Positions 38,102 to 47,127 of a stretch of 64,000 nucleotides of DNA are shown one piece after another (position 1 is the stretch's first letter; every line of letters starts with the position of its first letter). Both the position numbers and the translations under genes were made by a program. The DNA comes from CAWBRY01 sp963791295 (lineage in GTDB: Bacteria > Bacteroidota > Bacteroidia > Chitinophagales > Chitinophagaceae): positions 868,001 to 932,000 of the forward strand of contig CAWBRY010000001.1 of the NCBI GenBank assembly GCA_963791295.1. The letters are read 5' to 3'. Below the pieces are notes generated by a model. It was not told the origin of the DNA. It made no database searches and saw only the letters and a list, made by a program, of their open reading frames with translations.

Positions 38102-39168
38102 AAAAACAAATTGAAAGTGGAAGTTTGTTTCCGGGGGGAAGGATTATCACTCAATTGATTCGTTAAAAACTGATGCAGGAGATAGCTAATTTTTTCAAAT
38201 TCCAGCAAGAAACCATCATGACCAAACGGCGAATGGATAGTTTTCAGTCTTGCCCCCGGAATTTGCTCGGCGAGGAGTTGTTGTTCGTTCAATGGGAATA
38301 AGATATCCGTCGTAATACCGATCACCATTGTTTTTGCTTTGATCTTCTTCAATGCCTGTTCAACACTTTGTCGGCCGCGTCCAACCTGGTGTGAGTCCAT
38401 GGATTTGCTCAGGAAATAATAGCTGAAGGCATTAAAGCGTCTTGCCAGTTTCTCGCCCTGGTATCGCTGGTAACTTTCACTTTTAAACTTGTCTGTTTTT
38501 TCCAGTTTATCCTCCGACTGTGTCCGGTAATAAGTTTCGTAGTGACGATAGGAGATGAGAGCTATGCCCCTGGCCACTTTCATGCCTTCAAGGCCGGCCT
38601 GGGGAGCCTCCTCTTTCCAGGTGGCATCGGCTTCAATGGCAAAACGCTGGGATGCATTAAAGGCAATCCCCCATGGAGAATGAAATGCATTGGTGGCGAG
38701 AGGAACAATATGTTCGAACAATGACGGCTCTTCAATTGCCCATTCCAGAAGTTGCTGCCCGCCCATAGAACCACCAATCCCGAGGTGGATTTTTTCAATA
38801 TTTAAATAAACTCTCAGAAATTGATAGGCCCTTATCATATCCCGGATAGTAAACAATGGAAATTGATGATAGTATGGCAGATGAGTAGCCGGGTTAATAT
38901 CCAATGGACCGATGCTACCATAACAACTTCCCGGAACGTTTACACAAATAATAAAATATTTGGCGGGATCAAAGATCTTGCCGCTGCCAATCATGCCTGG
39001 CCACCATTCCGAGGCGTCACTATTTGCAGTGAGTGCGTGGAAAATCCAGATTGCATTGTTCTTGTCGGCGTTCAACTGCCCATGTGTCGTATAAGCCAGG
39101 TGAAATCCAGGAAGGGTTTCACCTGACTCTAATGTAAATGGGTCTGTATGATTAAATACACTGATCAT
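38098..39168 (-). CDS. metX: Homoserine O-acetyltransferase
   Basis: 356 residues with an alpha/beta-hydrolase fold. The nucleophile elbow GGSMGGQQLLEW puts the catalytic Ser near residue 137. The His lies in FGHDGFLLE near 330, and the Asp in ITTDILFP near 298. NVPGSCYGSIGP near residue 78 is the conserved oxyanion and substrate loop. It transfers acetyl from acetyl-CoA to homoserine, activating it for sulfhydrylation by MetY. ATG 39168 lies 3 bp after the metY stop. Acyl donor choice (acetyl or succinyl) is inferred from family, not proven. Confidence 0.95.
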   Translation of the reverse strand: MISVFNHTDPFTLESGETLPGFHLAYTTHGQLNADKNNAIWIFHALTANSDASEWWPGMIGSGKIFDPAKYFIICVNVPGSCYGSIGPLDINPATHLPYYHQFPLFTIRDMIRAYQFLRVYLNIEKIHLGIGGSMGGQQLLEWAIEEPSLFEHIVPLATNAFHSPWGIAFNASQRFAIEADATWKEEAPQAGLEGMKVARGIALISYRHYETYYRTQSEDKLEKTDKFKSESYQRYQGEKLARRFNAFSYYFLSKSMDSHQVGRGRQSVEQALKKIKAKTMVIGITTDILFPLNEQQLLAEQIPGARLKTIHSPFGHDGFLLEFEKISYLLHQFLTNQLSDNPSPRKQTSTFNLFL

Positions 39169-39171
39169 ATT

Positions 39172-40497
39172 CTAACTTACCAGGTCTTTCTCAAATACTT
39201 TCGAAAAAGCCTGCTCCAGATCGTTTTTAATATCATCGATGTGTTCGATACCCGCGCTGATCCGAACCTGGTTAGGTTGCACTCCGGAAGCGATTTGTTC
39301 TTCAACGCTTAATTGCTCGTGCGTGGTTGATGCCGGATGGATGGCCAGCGTTTTTGCATCGCCGACATTTGCCAAATGGCTAACCAGTTTCAATCCATCG
39401 ATGAACTTGCTCGCATTTTCTTTACTTCCCTTTACTCCAAAGTTTAGAATTCCTCCAAATCCATTTTGGAGATACTTTTTGGCGAGGTCATGATAAGGAC
39501 TACTTTTTAAGCCAGGATATTGCACAAAGTCAACGGAAGGATGTTGTTCCAGCCATTGCGCTAACAACAGCGCATTATCTACATGTCGTTGTACTCGCAG
39601 GCTTAGTGTTTCCAGTCCCTGCAGGAACAGGAAGGAATTGAAAGGGCTTTGAGCAGCTCCGAAGTCACGCAAGCCTTCTACTCTAGCGCGGATGGCAAAA
39701 GCAATGTTGGGTAAACCCAGTGGATTCCCTTCGCCAAATACGTCCCAAAATCTTAGTCCATGATATCCTTCCGAGGGTTCAGTGAACTGAGGGAATTTAC
39801 CATTGCCCCAATTATAATTGCCACCATCAACAATCACTCCTCCAATACTGGTCCCATGACCTCCGATCCATTTCGTGGAGGACTGAACGACTACGTGCGC
39901 GCCATGCTCCAGTGGACGGAACAAATAACCAGCTGCGCCAAACGTATTGTCTACAATCAAGGGTAGATCATATTCACGGGCCAGGTCGGCGAATTTCTTA
40001 AAGTCAGGAATATTCAGGCGCGGGTTGCCGATTGTTTCAAGGTAGATTGCCTTTGTATTCTTGTCGATATGTTTTACAAAACTCTCCACGTCATCTCCAT
40101 CTGCAAAACGCACGTCTATTCCCAAACGTTTGAAGGATACTTTGAATTGATTATAAGTACCGCCATACAGAAAAGAAGTTGAAATAAAGTTATCACCTGC
40201 CTGCAGGATATTATTTAATGCCAGGAATTGAGCTGCCTGTCCCGAACCGGTAGCCAATCCTGCTACTCCGCCTTCCAGCGCTGCCATACGCTGCTCGAAT
40301 ACATCCGTAGTCGGATTCATGATGCGCGTATAAATATTTCCGAATTCTTTAAGGCCAAACAATTTTGCAGCATGCTCAGTACTGTTGAAGCCATAAGAAG
40401 TAGTTTGATAAATAGGAACAGCACGGGCACGGGTGGTTGGATCGATTTGTTGCCCGGCATGAAGCTGGAGCGTTTCGAAATGAAGATTGTTACTCAT
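39172..40497 (-). CDS. metY: O-acetylhomoserine sulfhydrylase (aminocarboxypropyltransferase), PLP enzyme
   Basis: 441 residues of the Cys/Met metabolism PLP family. The N-terminus has FETLQLHAGQ and YQTTSYGF. The PLP Lys lies in SSTKWIGGHG near residue 213, with NPTTDVFEQRMAALEGG upstream. It makes homocysteine from O-acetylhomoserine and sulfide. The length of about 440 matches MetY rather than MetB (about 385). It is the first gene of metY-metX-hom, with the ATG (40497) about 220 nt after the attenuator hairpin. Confidence 0.95.
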   Translation of the reverse strand: MSNNLHFETLQLHAGQQIDPTTRARAVPIYQTTSYGFNSTEHAAKLFGLKEFGNIYTRIMNPTTDVFEQRMAALEGGVAGLATGSGQAAQFLALNNILQAGDNFISTSFLYGGTYNQFKVSFKRLGIDVRFADGDDVESFVKHIDKNTKAIYLETIGNPRLNIPDFKKFADLAREYDLPLIVDNTFGAAGYLFRPLEHGAHVVVQSSTKWIGGHGTSIGGVIVDGGNYNWGNGKFPQFTEPSEGYHGLRFWDVFGEGNPLGLPNIAFAIRARVEGLRDFGAAQSPFNSFLFLQGLETLSLRVQRHVDNALLLAQWLEQHPSVDFVQYPGLKSSPYHDLAKKYLQNGFGGILNFGVKGSKENASKFIDGLKLVSHLANVGDAKTLAIHPASTTHEQLSVEEQIASGVQPNQVRISAGIEHIDDIKNDLEQAFSKVFEKDLVS

Positions 40498-40716
40498 AAA
40501 ACATATTTTAAAGGTGATGATGCGATAATGAGGTGGGAAATCCTGGAATTATATTGGCAGTGGTCTTTATCATGATATTACTCTACGAATTTAATAGACT
40601 AAATCGCGGTCTGCAAAATAGTTAATCTTAAATCCATGTGAATATTTTCCTTTCATCAACATTATTATTTTTTCAATAATTCTTCACCATTTCACTTTAT
40701 CAGCCGCACAACAAAA

Positions 40717-40744
40717 AAGCTCATCCGATACATCAGACGAGCTT
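40717..40744 (-). terminator. Attenuator terminator of the SAM riboswitch
   Basis: On the minus strand AAGCTCGTC pairs with GGATGAGCTT (nine or more pairs) and is followed by a run of six T (40718-40713, partly in the stem). It sits 35 nt after the riboswitch aptamer and before metY, where a SAM-dependent terminator is expected. When SAM is bound, the anti-terminator should be unavailable and transcription should stop here. Confidence 0.8.
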
Positions 40745-40778
40745 AATATTTTGAGTGATTATTTGAAGCTTGGATCTG

Positions 40779-40886
40779 ACTTATCTTCCCCCCGTGGGGA
40801 TGGAATTGGCACCTTTTCCTCCGTGAAGTGGAAGAGAGGTTGTCAAGGCGTCTGCGGGCCATTACCCTCAGCCTTTCTGGATAAGT
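40779..40886 (-). promoter_or_regulatory. SAM-I (S-box) riboswitch aptamer
   Basis: On the minus strand the P1 strands ACTTATC and GATAAGT close the element. Inside are the S-box core pieces GGCTGAGGGTAATGGCCC, TTGACAACC and AGGTGCCAATTCC, in the order and spacing of the SAM-I family. It binds S-adenosylmethionine and, with the terminator at 40717-40744, should shut off metY-metX-hom when SAM is plentiful. A perfect 12-bp palindrome CCGCACGTGCGG (40889-40900) lies just upstream in the leader. Confidence 0.93.
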
Positions 40887-40917
40887 TTCCGCACGTGCGG
40901 GTTTTAAAGAGCTTGTA

Positions 40918-40925
40918 CAAAGATA
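40918..40925 (-). promoter_or_regulatory. -7 promoter element of the met operon
   Basis: The minus strand reads TATCTTTG, a full match to the Bacteroidota TAnnTTTG element. TTTG lies 21 bp upstream as a plausible -33 element. A start about 7 nt downstream would put the 5' end about 25 nt before the riboswitch. Confidence 0.6.
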
Positions 40926-41069
40926 ACGGAACTACCCACACTTTACCAAATCCCTTTTCGGTTTTTCCCACGCAAACACCTGTATGCTAACGGCCCTGAA
41001 ACAGAGGCAGACAAAGGGCTTTAGAGGTTGAGCGTACTGTGCAATTTTAACAGTCGCTACAAAAAAAAT

Positions 41070-41094
41070 GTCCCCGGTTAAGTGAACCGGGGAC
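41070..41094 (-). terminator. Strong intrinsic terminator after the Thr-rich secreted protein gene
   Basis: On the minus strand GTCCCCGGTT, a 5-base loop and AACCGGGGAC form a perfect 10-bp GC-rich stem, followed by A and then eight T. It lies 32 nt after the stop at 41127. Confidence 0.92.
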
Positions 41095-41126
41095 TTCATG
41101 ATTGTCTGAACCGTATATCTAGAATC

Positions 41127-41858
41127 TTAATTATTCATCGTAGTCGCATCAACTTTCGTACCAGTGTACGTCCATGCTTTTGGTTCTTCTGGCACTTTCA
41201 CCTTTGTTTTTACAGATGGTTTGCCAGGAACCTTGGTCTTTGTCTTAACGATCTTTACTTTTTCTTCCGGATTAGTATTCGTTGTTTCCGGAGCTGTTGT
41301 TTCATTCGTTGGGGTCGTAGAAGTCGTTTCGCTGTTTGCCGGAGTAGTTGTAGTAGCTGTAGCTGTTTCATCAGTCGTTACACCTTCCGTAGGAACTGCA
41401 AACACCAAAGCAGGATCTTCAGAATTATAAGCCTTGCCGATAACGATGTTGAGTGTACCTGTTTCTTTTGTATACATTAAAGTACCTTCAGGCACATCCT
41501 TACCATCAGCCGTTTTTTGTGCAGGAATTTTATATGTAGAAGGAGATTTTCTCAACATTGCTTTAACTCTTCCCTGAGGCAATCCATCCACCCAAACCAT
41601 TCCTTTGTTTTGCTCATCTAATGCGATAGTAACAGAAGGAGCGTCAGCATTTGTTGTTGATACATATTTGCCTATTACTGGAAAATAATCTGAGCTGGTG
41701 AGGGCCGGTCTTGCAGGGATCATCTTACCCCTGAAAGGAGCAGTTATAGAATCAACCGTTGGGTTTTTTTGAGGGTCCCATGTCGGTTGTTGAGCATAAA
41801 GCGAGGCAGTGACTAAAGACAATACTATCCCGCCCATTATACCAATGGTCTTTTTCAT
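41127..41858 (-). CDS. Secreted protein with Thr-rich linker, function unknown
   Basis: 243 residues. A signal peptide (MKKTIGIMGGIVLSLVTASLYAQ) ends near residue 22, so it is exported. Residues 25-150 are a compact region with no motif I recognise. Residues about 152-200 are a low-complexity Thr/Glu/Pro stretch, followed by a Lys-rich segment of repeated KTKxKVPxxP units and a tail ending TMNN. The architecture suggests a periplasmic or surface protein with a flexible linker. It is a single gene with its own strong terminator. Confidence 0.8.
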   Translation of the reverse strand: MKKTIGIMGGIVLSLVTASLYAQQPTWDPQKNPTVDSITAPFRGKMIPARPALTSSDYFPVIGKYVSTTNADAPSVTIALDEQNKGMVWVDGLPQGRVKAMLRKSPSTYKIPAQKTADGKDVPEGTLMYTKETGTLNIVIGKAYNSEDPALVFAVPTEGVTTDETATATTTTPANSETTSTTPTNETTAPETTNTNPEEKVKIVKTKTKVPGKPSVKTKVKVPEEPKAWTYTGTKVDATTMNN

Positions 41859-42048
41859 AAATAGACTTTTTTTTGTGATTGAAATTTGTTCTCTGGGGCA
41901 TCAATTCAAAATACTGTGCCAGAAATACAATTTGTGGATAACTTGGGCATTTCTCGCCGGATCGTAAATCATAAGTCGCATATTTTCAGCACTTCATCTT
42001 CAGAACAATTTCATCAAATCCTTGTTCTTATCTTCGTTGATTGAGGGT

Positions 42049-44955
42049 ATGGCAAAAGCAAATAACAATGGTATTGATGGGCCAGGTCAGGAGCAGGAAG
42101 TCATTGACGTTTATGGAGCAAGGGTTCATAACCTGAAGAATATTGATATTTCCATTCCAAAAAATAAGCTGGTAGTCATTACCGGTATTAGCGGTAGCGG
42201 AAAGTCTTCATTAGCATTTGACACCATTTATTCTGAAGGACAGCGCCGTTACATGGAAACATTCGGCGCCTATGCGCGACAGTTTATTGGCGACATGGAA
42301 CGACCGGACGTCGACAAGATCACCGGACTTTCGCCCGTTATTTCCATTGAACAAAAGACCACCAATAAAAATCCCCGCTCCACGGTCGGAACAATCACAG
42401 AGATCTATGATTTCCTACGCCTACTTTTTGCCAGAATTGGCGAAGCCTACTCCTATAATACGGGTAAGAAAATGATGAAGTGGAGTGAAGAGGAGATTGT
42501 CGATAACATTTTTAATAAATACAAAGGAAAAAAGATTGCCTTGCTAGCGCCCCTGGTTCGCGGACGTAAGGGTCATTACCGCGAATTATTTGAAGAAGTA
42601 AGGAAGAAAGGATTTTTGAGAGTCAGGGTTGATGGAGAAATAAAGGAGCTAGTGCCGAAGATGCAGGTGGACCGGTATAAAATTCATGATATTGAATTGG
42701 TCGTCGATCGAATTCAAGTAACCGATGATTTTAGGTCCAGGTTAAGTCAGAGCATTCAGCAGACATTAAAACTTGGCAAGGACCTCATGTTTGTTCTGCC
42801 TCAGCATGCCGATGGAACGGGTCCAACTCATTCGGAGGACAAAGGCATGTTATATTCCAAGTTGCTGATGTGCGAGGATACGGGTATCAGCTATGAAGAG
42901 CCATCCCCCAATGCATTTTCTTTCAATTCACCGTACGGCGCTTGCCCCTCCTGCAAAGGCCTGGGAACGATGTTTTCTATAAATATGGAATCGGTAATTC
43001 CGGATTGGGAACTAAGTATCAGCGAGGGTGGGATCGATCCACTGGGAGAGGAGCGCGATGCTTATACTTTCAGGCAGGTACAGGAGTTGGCGAAAAAGAA
43101 CCGGATCTCCTTAAAGATGCCGCTAAAGGAGTTGCCTCAAAAAGCGCTCAATATCATATTATATGGAAACGAAGAAGGAATCGAAACAGAGGTGACTTCT
43201 CCCGACGCCGGCATCAGTGAAATGAGGATTGATCCGCAAGCCCCGTTCGAAGGAATAGTAAACATGCTCAAGAGGTGGTTTAACAATGGATATAGCGAAG
43301 GTTTGAGAGATTGGGCGGAAAGTTATATGCAATTGAAACCCTGTGAAACCTGCGGTGGTTCGAGATTAAAAAAGGAAAGCCTTTGGTTTAAGGTGGATGG
43401 AAGAAATATTTCAGAGCTAAGTAATTTGAATCTCGATAACCTCGCTGCCTGGTTTGACGGTATCGAACTAAGAATTAATAATAAGCAAAAGGCTATTGGT
43501 AAAGACGTGCTTAAAGAAATCAGGGAAAGACTACAATTCCTGCTGGATGTCGGGTTGACCTATCTAACGCTAAACCGTCCTTCAAAAAGTCTTAGTGGTG
43601 GCGAATCGCAGCGGATAAGGCTGGCGACGCAAATCGGTTCCCAATTGCAAGGGATAACCTATATCCTGGATGAACCTTCCATTGGATTGCATCAACGCGA
43701 TAATCATCGATTGATTGAAGCATTGAAAAACCTCCGCGATATTGGAAACAGTGTATTGGTGGTTGAACACGATAAGGAAATTATGTTATCGGCGGATCAT
43801 TTGATTGATATCGGTCCGAAAGCCGGTTTCCACGGCGGCAAAATCGTTGCAGAGGGTAATCCGAAACATATTCTTACCCTCGATACGTTAACGTCCAGCT
43901 ATTTGAATGGTTACCGCCGCATTGCCGTTCCCACAGAGAGACGAAAGGGCAATGGGAAGTGGCTGGAACTAAAAGGCGCTAAAGGAAACAATCTTCGGAA
44001 TGTAAATATCCGGCTGCCTCTTGGGAAATTTATTATCGTATCAGGTGTAAGCGGAAGTGGAAAGTCAACGCTGATCAACGAAACTCTTTACCCCATTCTT
44101 TCCAGGCATGCATACAATTCTAAAGCGACTCCGCTTGAGTATGCCACGGTCAAGGGATTAGAGCATATAGATAAGGTGATAGAAATAGATCAATCGCCCA
44201 TTGGTCGCACACCCCGGAGTAATCCTGCTACCTACTGTGGTTTTTTTACAGAAATAAGGACCTTATATGCATCTATTCCTGAAGCCAAGATCAGGGGATA
44301 CACAGCAGGGCGTTTTTCTTTCAATGTGAAGAGTGGACGTTGCGAAGTCTGTGAAGGAGGTGGCATGCGGGTCATTGAAATGAATTTCCTGCCGGACGTG
44401 TATGTGCATTGTGAAAAATGCAATGGCCGAAGGTATAATAGAGAAACTCTGGAAATAAGATATAAAGGGAAGTCCATTTCCGATGTGCTGGAAATGACGG
44501 TGGAAGAGGCAGTTGCCTTCTTTCAACACATACCATATATATATCGTAAAATAAAGGTGCTGGAAGAGGTCGGCCTGGGATACATTACTCTTGGCCAATC
44601 CGCGCTGACATTAAGCGGGGGAGAAGCTCAACGGGTGAAGTTGTCGACCGAGCTCGGCAAAAAAGATACTGGTAAGACCTTTTACATTTTGGATGAACCG
44701 ACAACCGGCTTACATTTCGAAGATATACAACACCTTTTGGATGTTTTGAATAAACTGGTTGACCGGGGCAATACGGTACTGGTGATCGAGCATAATATGG
44801 ATATGATCAAGGTGGCGGACCATATTATTGATCTTGGCCCCGAAGGCGGCGATGGAGGAGGAAAAATTTTATTTGAGGGAACGCCGGAGGAACTATTGAA
44901 ATGCAAAGAGAGTTATACTGCGGAATATTTGAAAGCCGAATTAGATAATACGTAA
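42049..44955 (+). CDS. uvrA: Excinuclease ABC subunit A
   Basis: 968 residues from ATG 42049 (MAKANNNGID); a TTG at 42022 would add nine. It has two ABC ATPase halves: Walker A GISGSGKSS near residue 47 and GVSGSGKSTL near 668, with signatures LSGGESQRIRLA and LSGGEAQRVKL. Two zinc modules are seen, CPSCKGLG with CETCGG in the first half and CEVCEGGG with CEKCNGRR in the second. UvrA forms a dimer that finds bulky DNA lesions and loads UvrB in nucleotide excision repair. It is a single gene whose stop is followed at once by a heptamer-repeat inverted structure. Confidence 0.98.
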   Translation: MAKANNNGIDGPGQEQEVIDVYGARVHNLKNIDISIPKNKLVVITGISGSGKSSLAFDTIYSEGQRRYMETFGAYARQFIGDMERPDVDKITGLSPVISIEQKTTNKNPRSTVGTITEIYDFLRLLFARIGEAYSYNTGKKMMKWSEEEIVDNIFNKYKGKKIALLAPLVRGRKGHYRELFEEVRKKGFLRVRVDGEIKELVPKMQVDRYKIHDIELVVDRIQVTDDFRSRLSQSIQQTLKLGKDLMFVLPQHADGTGPTHSEDKGMLYSKLLMCEDTGISYEEPSPNAFSFNSPYGACPSCKGLGTMFSINMESVIPDWELSISEGGIDPLGEERDAYTFRQVQELAKKNRISLKMPLKELPQKALNIILYGNEEGIETEVTSPDAGISEMRIDPQAPFEGIVNMLKRWFNNGYSEGLRDWAESYMQLKPCETCGGSRLKKESLWFKVDGRNISELSNLNLDNLAAWFDGIELRINNKQKAIGKDVLKEIRERLQFLLDVGLTYLTLNRPSKSLSGGESQRIRLATQIGSQLQGITYILDEPSIGLHQRDNHRLIEALKNLRDIGNSVLVVEHDKEIMLSADHLIDIGPKAGFHGGKIVAEGNPKHILTLDTLTSSYLNGYRRIAVPTERRKGNGKWLELKGAKGNNLRNVNIRLPLGKFIIVSGVSGSGKSTLINETLYPILSRHAYNSKATPLEYATVKGLEHIDKVIEIDQSPIGRTPRSNPATYCGFFTEIRTLYASIPEAKIRGYTAGRFSFNVKSGRCEVCEGGGMRVIEMNFLPDVYVHCEKCNGRRYNRETLEIRYKGKSISDVLEMTVEEAVAFFQHIPYIYRKIKVLEEVGLGYITLGQSALTLSGGEAQRVKLSTELGKKDTGKTFYILDEPTTGLHFEDIQHLLDVLNKLVDRGNTVLVIEHNMDMIKVADHIIDLGPEGGDGGGKILFEGTPEELLKCKESYTAEYLKAELDNT

Positions 44956-45043
44956 TAAGTTATAAGTTATAAGTATTAAGATGTTGTAGCTTCAAACTGT
45001 TACTTACAACTTATTACTTATAACCTATAACTTACAACTTACA
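44956..45043. repeat. Inverted heptamer-repeat array between convergent genes
   Basis: Directly after the uvrA stop, an 18-bp arm at 44956-44973 pairs with 45017-45034 with one mismatch, spaced by 43 nt. The right arm lies in six tandem, degenerate 7-bp units at 45002-45043 (ACTTACA, ACTTATT, ACTTATA, ACCTATA, ACTTACA, ACTTACA). The left arm is the same unit on the other strand. It could act as a two-way terminator for uvrA and the convergent membrane protein gene. Confidence 0.8.
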
Positions 45044-45049
45044 ACACCG

Positions 45050-45523
45050 TTAGACAGTTGGCGGTGCAGGTGGTGGTCCTGGAGGTGAAGGCGGCTTGGT
45101 ATCCGGCAGTTTCACCAATCCAAGAATGACGGCCAAACCTGCCAATCCGACTACCAGGCAGATGAATAACCCAAATCCGGGACTGGAGTTAAATCCACCG
45201 CCACTCTTAACGGACATTACACGTATAAGGAATATGAGAGCTCCTGCTGCAACGCCACCAAAACCGGCGAGCGCTACAACGCGGGAAGTTTCATCATATG
45301 CTTTTGTTTTATCTCCCATCAACGCGGCGGCAACTACGGCAAGAAGACCGAGCAACGATATCCAACCCCAACCACGGAAGCCATTAATTGATCCTCCTCT
45401 GCCAAACCCCCCAAAACCGCCACCAAAAGAATAGGTTTGCCAGGGAAGCAGCATGGCGATCAGTGCAATGGCTGCACCGATGATTGAATACAGCTTCAAT
45501 TTGTGAAGATTTAAATTTTCCAT
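45050..45523 (-). CDS. Small membrane protein with Gly-rich loop and Pro-rich tail
   Basis: 157 residues with four hydrophobic segments (about residues 13-28, 48-67, 80-102 and 117-140). The first loop is Gly/Phe-rich (FGGGFGGFGRGG). The C-terminus is a Pro-rich tail of about 15 residues. There is no known family I can name. Downstream of, and in the same direction as, the Yip1-like gene (85 bp gap), so the two may be co-expressed inner-membrane proteins. Confidence 0.75.
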   Translation of the reverse strand: MENLNLHKLKLYSIIGAAIALIAMLLPWQTYSFGGGFGGFGRGGSINGFRGWGWISLLGLLAVVAAALMGDKTKAYDETSRVVALAGFGGVAAGALIFLIRVMSVKSGGGFNSSPGFGLFICLVVGLAGLAVILGLVKLPDTKPPSPPGPPPAPPTV

Positions 45524-45608
45524 AATACGCTTATTGATTTTGGTTATGCCTACTCGTTTGGCTTTTCAGCATTCGCCCCCGAACTTATGGAGCCGGGTTC
45601 CATGAATG

Positions 45609-46217
45609 TTATCCAAAATTAAATCCTCCCAGTCTCGGCCGGTTGATTGATTTTATAATCTCTGTTTGGATCAGCCCGACCAGGATGATGGCGACAACGG
45701 TAATTAAAACAACAACTGCCAGGTAAGCTACTTGTTTGTCTATCGTCGTTTTTTTCATGATCGGTATGCCCGTGTACAGCGGATAAATGGAGTAAACTGT
45801 ACAAAGGATCACCAATATATTTAATGCAGGAAACAAATAAAAGATCGCGCCCACATACGCGGCAGTCATTGAATATGCAGATAATTGAAATGACTTTCTC
45901 CAGTTTTTCTCAGACTGAAAAGATGGAGCCAATCCATCGATAGCTGCCGCAACAATCAAAACTGAAATGAGGCTAAGGGCAACATATAAAAGTGCCCCGA
46001 TCAGGCCGGTTTTCACGCTGGCCGTAGATCCTACAAATGGGCCCAGATTACGTCCAATCAATCCCTGTCCGATAAAGGTCGCCACTGCGCCGATAGAGAG
46101 CATGGGAAGTACATAAGAAGTGATGATCGTGTTAACCGGTGTTGTCTCAGTGTCTACGACAGCCCATTCCGACTTGGGAGTAATAAGGACGTTTTTAGCA
46201 CGATCAATGACATTCAT
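45609..46217 (-). CDS. Yip1-domain membrane protein
   Basis: 202 residues. The start MNVIDRAKNVLITPKSEW is typical of bacterial Yip1-family proteins, in which a short amphipathic N-terminus (rxxxlLxxPxxxW) precedes five membrane segments. Hydrophobic segments lie near residues 30-50, 65-90, 108-130, 135-155 and 165-188. The role of bacterial Yip1 proteins is not established. ATG at 46217. Confidence 0.82.
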   Translation of the reverse strand: MNVIDRAKNVLITPKSEWAVVDTETTPVNTIITSYVLPMLSIGAVATFIGQGLIGRNLGPFVGSTASVKTGLIGALLYVALSLISVLIVAAAIDGLAPSFQSEKNWRKSFQLSAYSMTAAYVGAIFYLFPALNILVILCTVYSIYPLYTGIPIMKKTTIDKQVAYLAVVVLITVVAIILVGLIQTEIIKSINRPRLGGFNFG

Positions 46218-46672
46218 AGCAGCTGTTTTTCGTTTAACTTAGCCTAATAAGTGACGAAACTAATATAGGATAGTTTTTCAGAAACAGAACAGGGTGGAGG
46301 GATTATTTTTAAACTGGTTGGTAACAGAAAGAAAATCAGGCAACAAAAGGAATGAGGGGAGAATTTAATAGAACCGCAACAGAGGCAGGAAGAGATTAAT
46401 AAAATCTTTTCTGGGGCCAGTTTAACCTGGTTTTTCCCTTGGATACCGGATTCTAAAAATTTTCCTGCTCTGTGGGTTTCTTCCTTATTGATTAGTAAAA
46501 AGAACTACACTTGAATTAGGTGCCCGAAAGCTTGGCAGAAAGTGTTTAATAAAATTCATACTAAAGAGAGTACCAATAGAGAACGGATCAGGTTTTGTCA
46601 ACCAGGTATCAGATTTTATTAAGCTCTCTGCCGCTTATCGGGACGACATTAAATGCGTTTATAAATTCAGTT
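46218..46672. other. 455-bp intergenic stretch with no recognised feature
   Basis: It has no coding-like frame and no tRNA fold that I could see. It is AT-rich, with a few weak hairpins (for example CCAG/CTGG near 46420) that lack T tracts. It presumably contains the promoter of the Yip1-like gene near 46218-46300. Confidence 0.5.
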
Positions 46673-47089
46673 TTATCTTATTTGAAAATTGCCGGCTGCT
46701 GTCTCTTCATCTCCACAAAAAACACGATATACATAGGAGCCACGGGCCAGCCCGCTGATCTTGCAATGGTCCTTTGCCTTCAACCGGTAGTTGTGCATTA
46801 GGGTTCCCTGCAGATCAAATACAAAAAAGTCTATTTCCTTACCCTGGTTTGATTTAGCAACCACGTGCATCTCTTTCTGAAGAGCATCCGGATAGATCTT
46901 CACAGAAGAATTGTTCCTGGATGACTTGCTTTTCTTCACGGGCTTCTCTTCACCTGGGTTTTCAACGAACAACCCGAACTCCTTCTTGGGTGTTCCGGAT
47001 GCAAAGCATGCTTGTGCCAGCATCAGTCCTGCGCCCATACCTAGCGTAACAATTTTGCTGGCATGTCTGCGAGTGCGGTTTGATTTCAT
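46673..47089 (-). CDS. Small exported protein with type IX sorting-like C-terminal domain
   Basis: 138 residues from ATG 47089 (MKSNRTRRHASKIV). The longer frame to 47146 would overlap the upstream gene. A basic start and a hydrophobic stretch end near AQACFAS (about residue 31), a signal peptide. After a short basic linker, residues about 63-138 read VKIYPDALQKEMHVV, FVFDLQGTLMHNYRL, ISGLARGSYVYRVF. This follows the order of the Por/T9SS type A sorting domain (IYPNP ... D..G ... L..G.Y.v.v). The passenger is only about 30 residues, which is odd for a cargo protein. It lies 38 bp after the barrel protein gene. Confidence 0.75.
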   Translation of the reverse strand: MKSNRTRRHASKIVTLGMGAGLMLAQACFASGTPKKEFGLFVENPGEEKPVKKSKSSRNNSSVKIYPDALQKEMHVVAKSNQGKEIDFFVFDLQGTLMHNYRLKAKDHCKISGLARGSYVYRVFCGDEETAAGNFQIR

Positions 47090-47127
47090 TTGGTAAGGAT
47101 TTTTAATTTTATTATCTAAATGGTGGA

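Noticed and set aside
41082..41480. Cys/Arg-rich 132-residue plus-strand frame
   Set aside because: It is the reverse of the Thr-rich linker coding region; its Cys/Arg/Phe richness comes from the repeat codons.
41900..41930. TATTTTG near the start of the Thr-rich protein gene as a promoter element
   Set aside because: It is one base short of the TAnnTTTG spacing and lacks a good -33 element.
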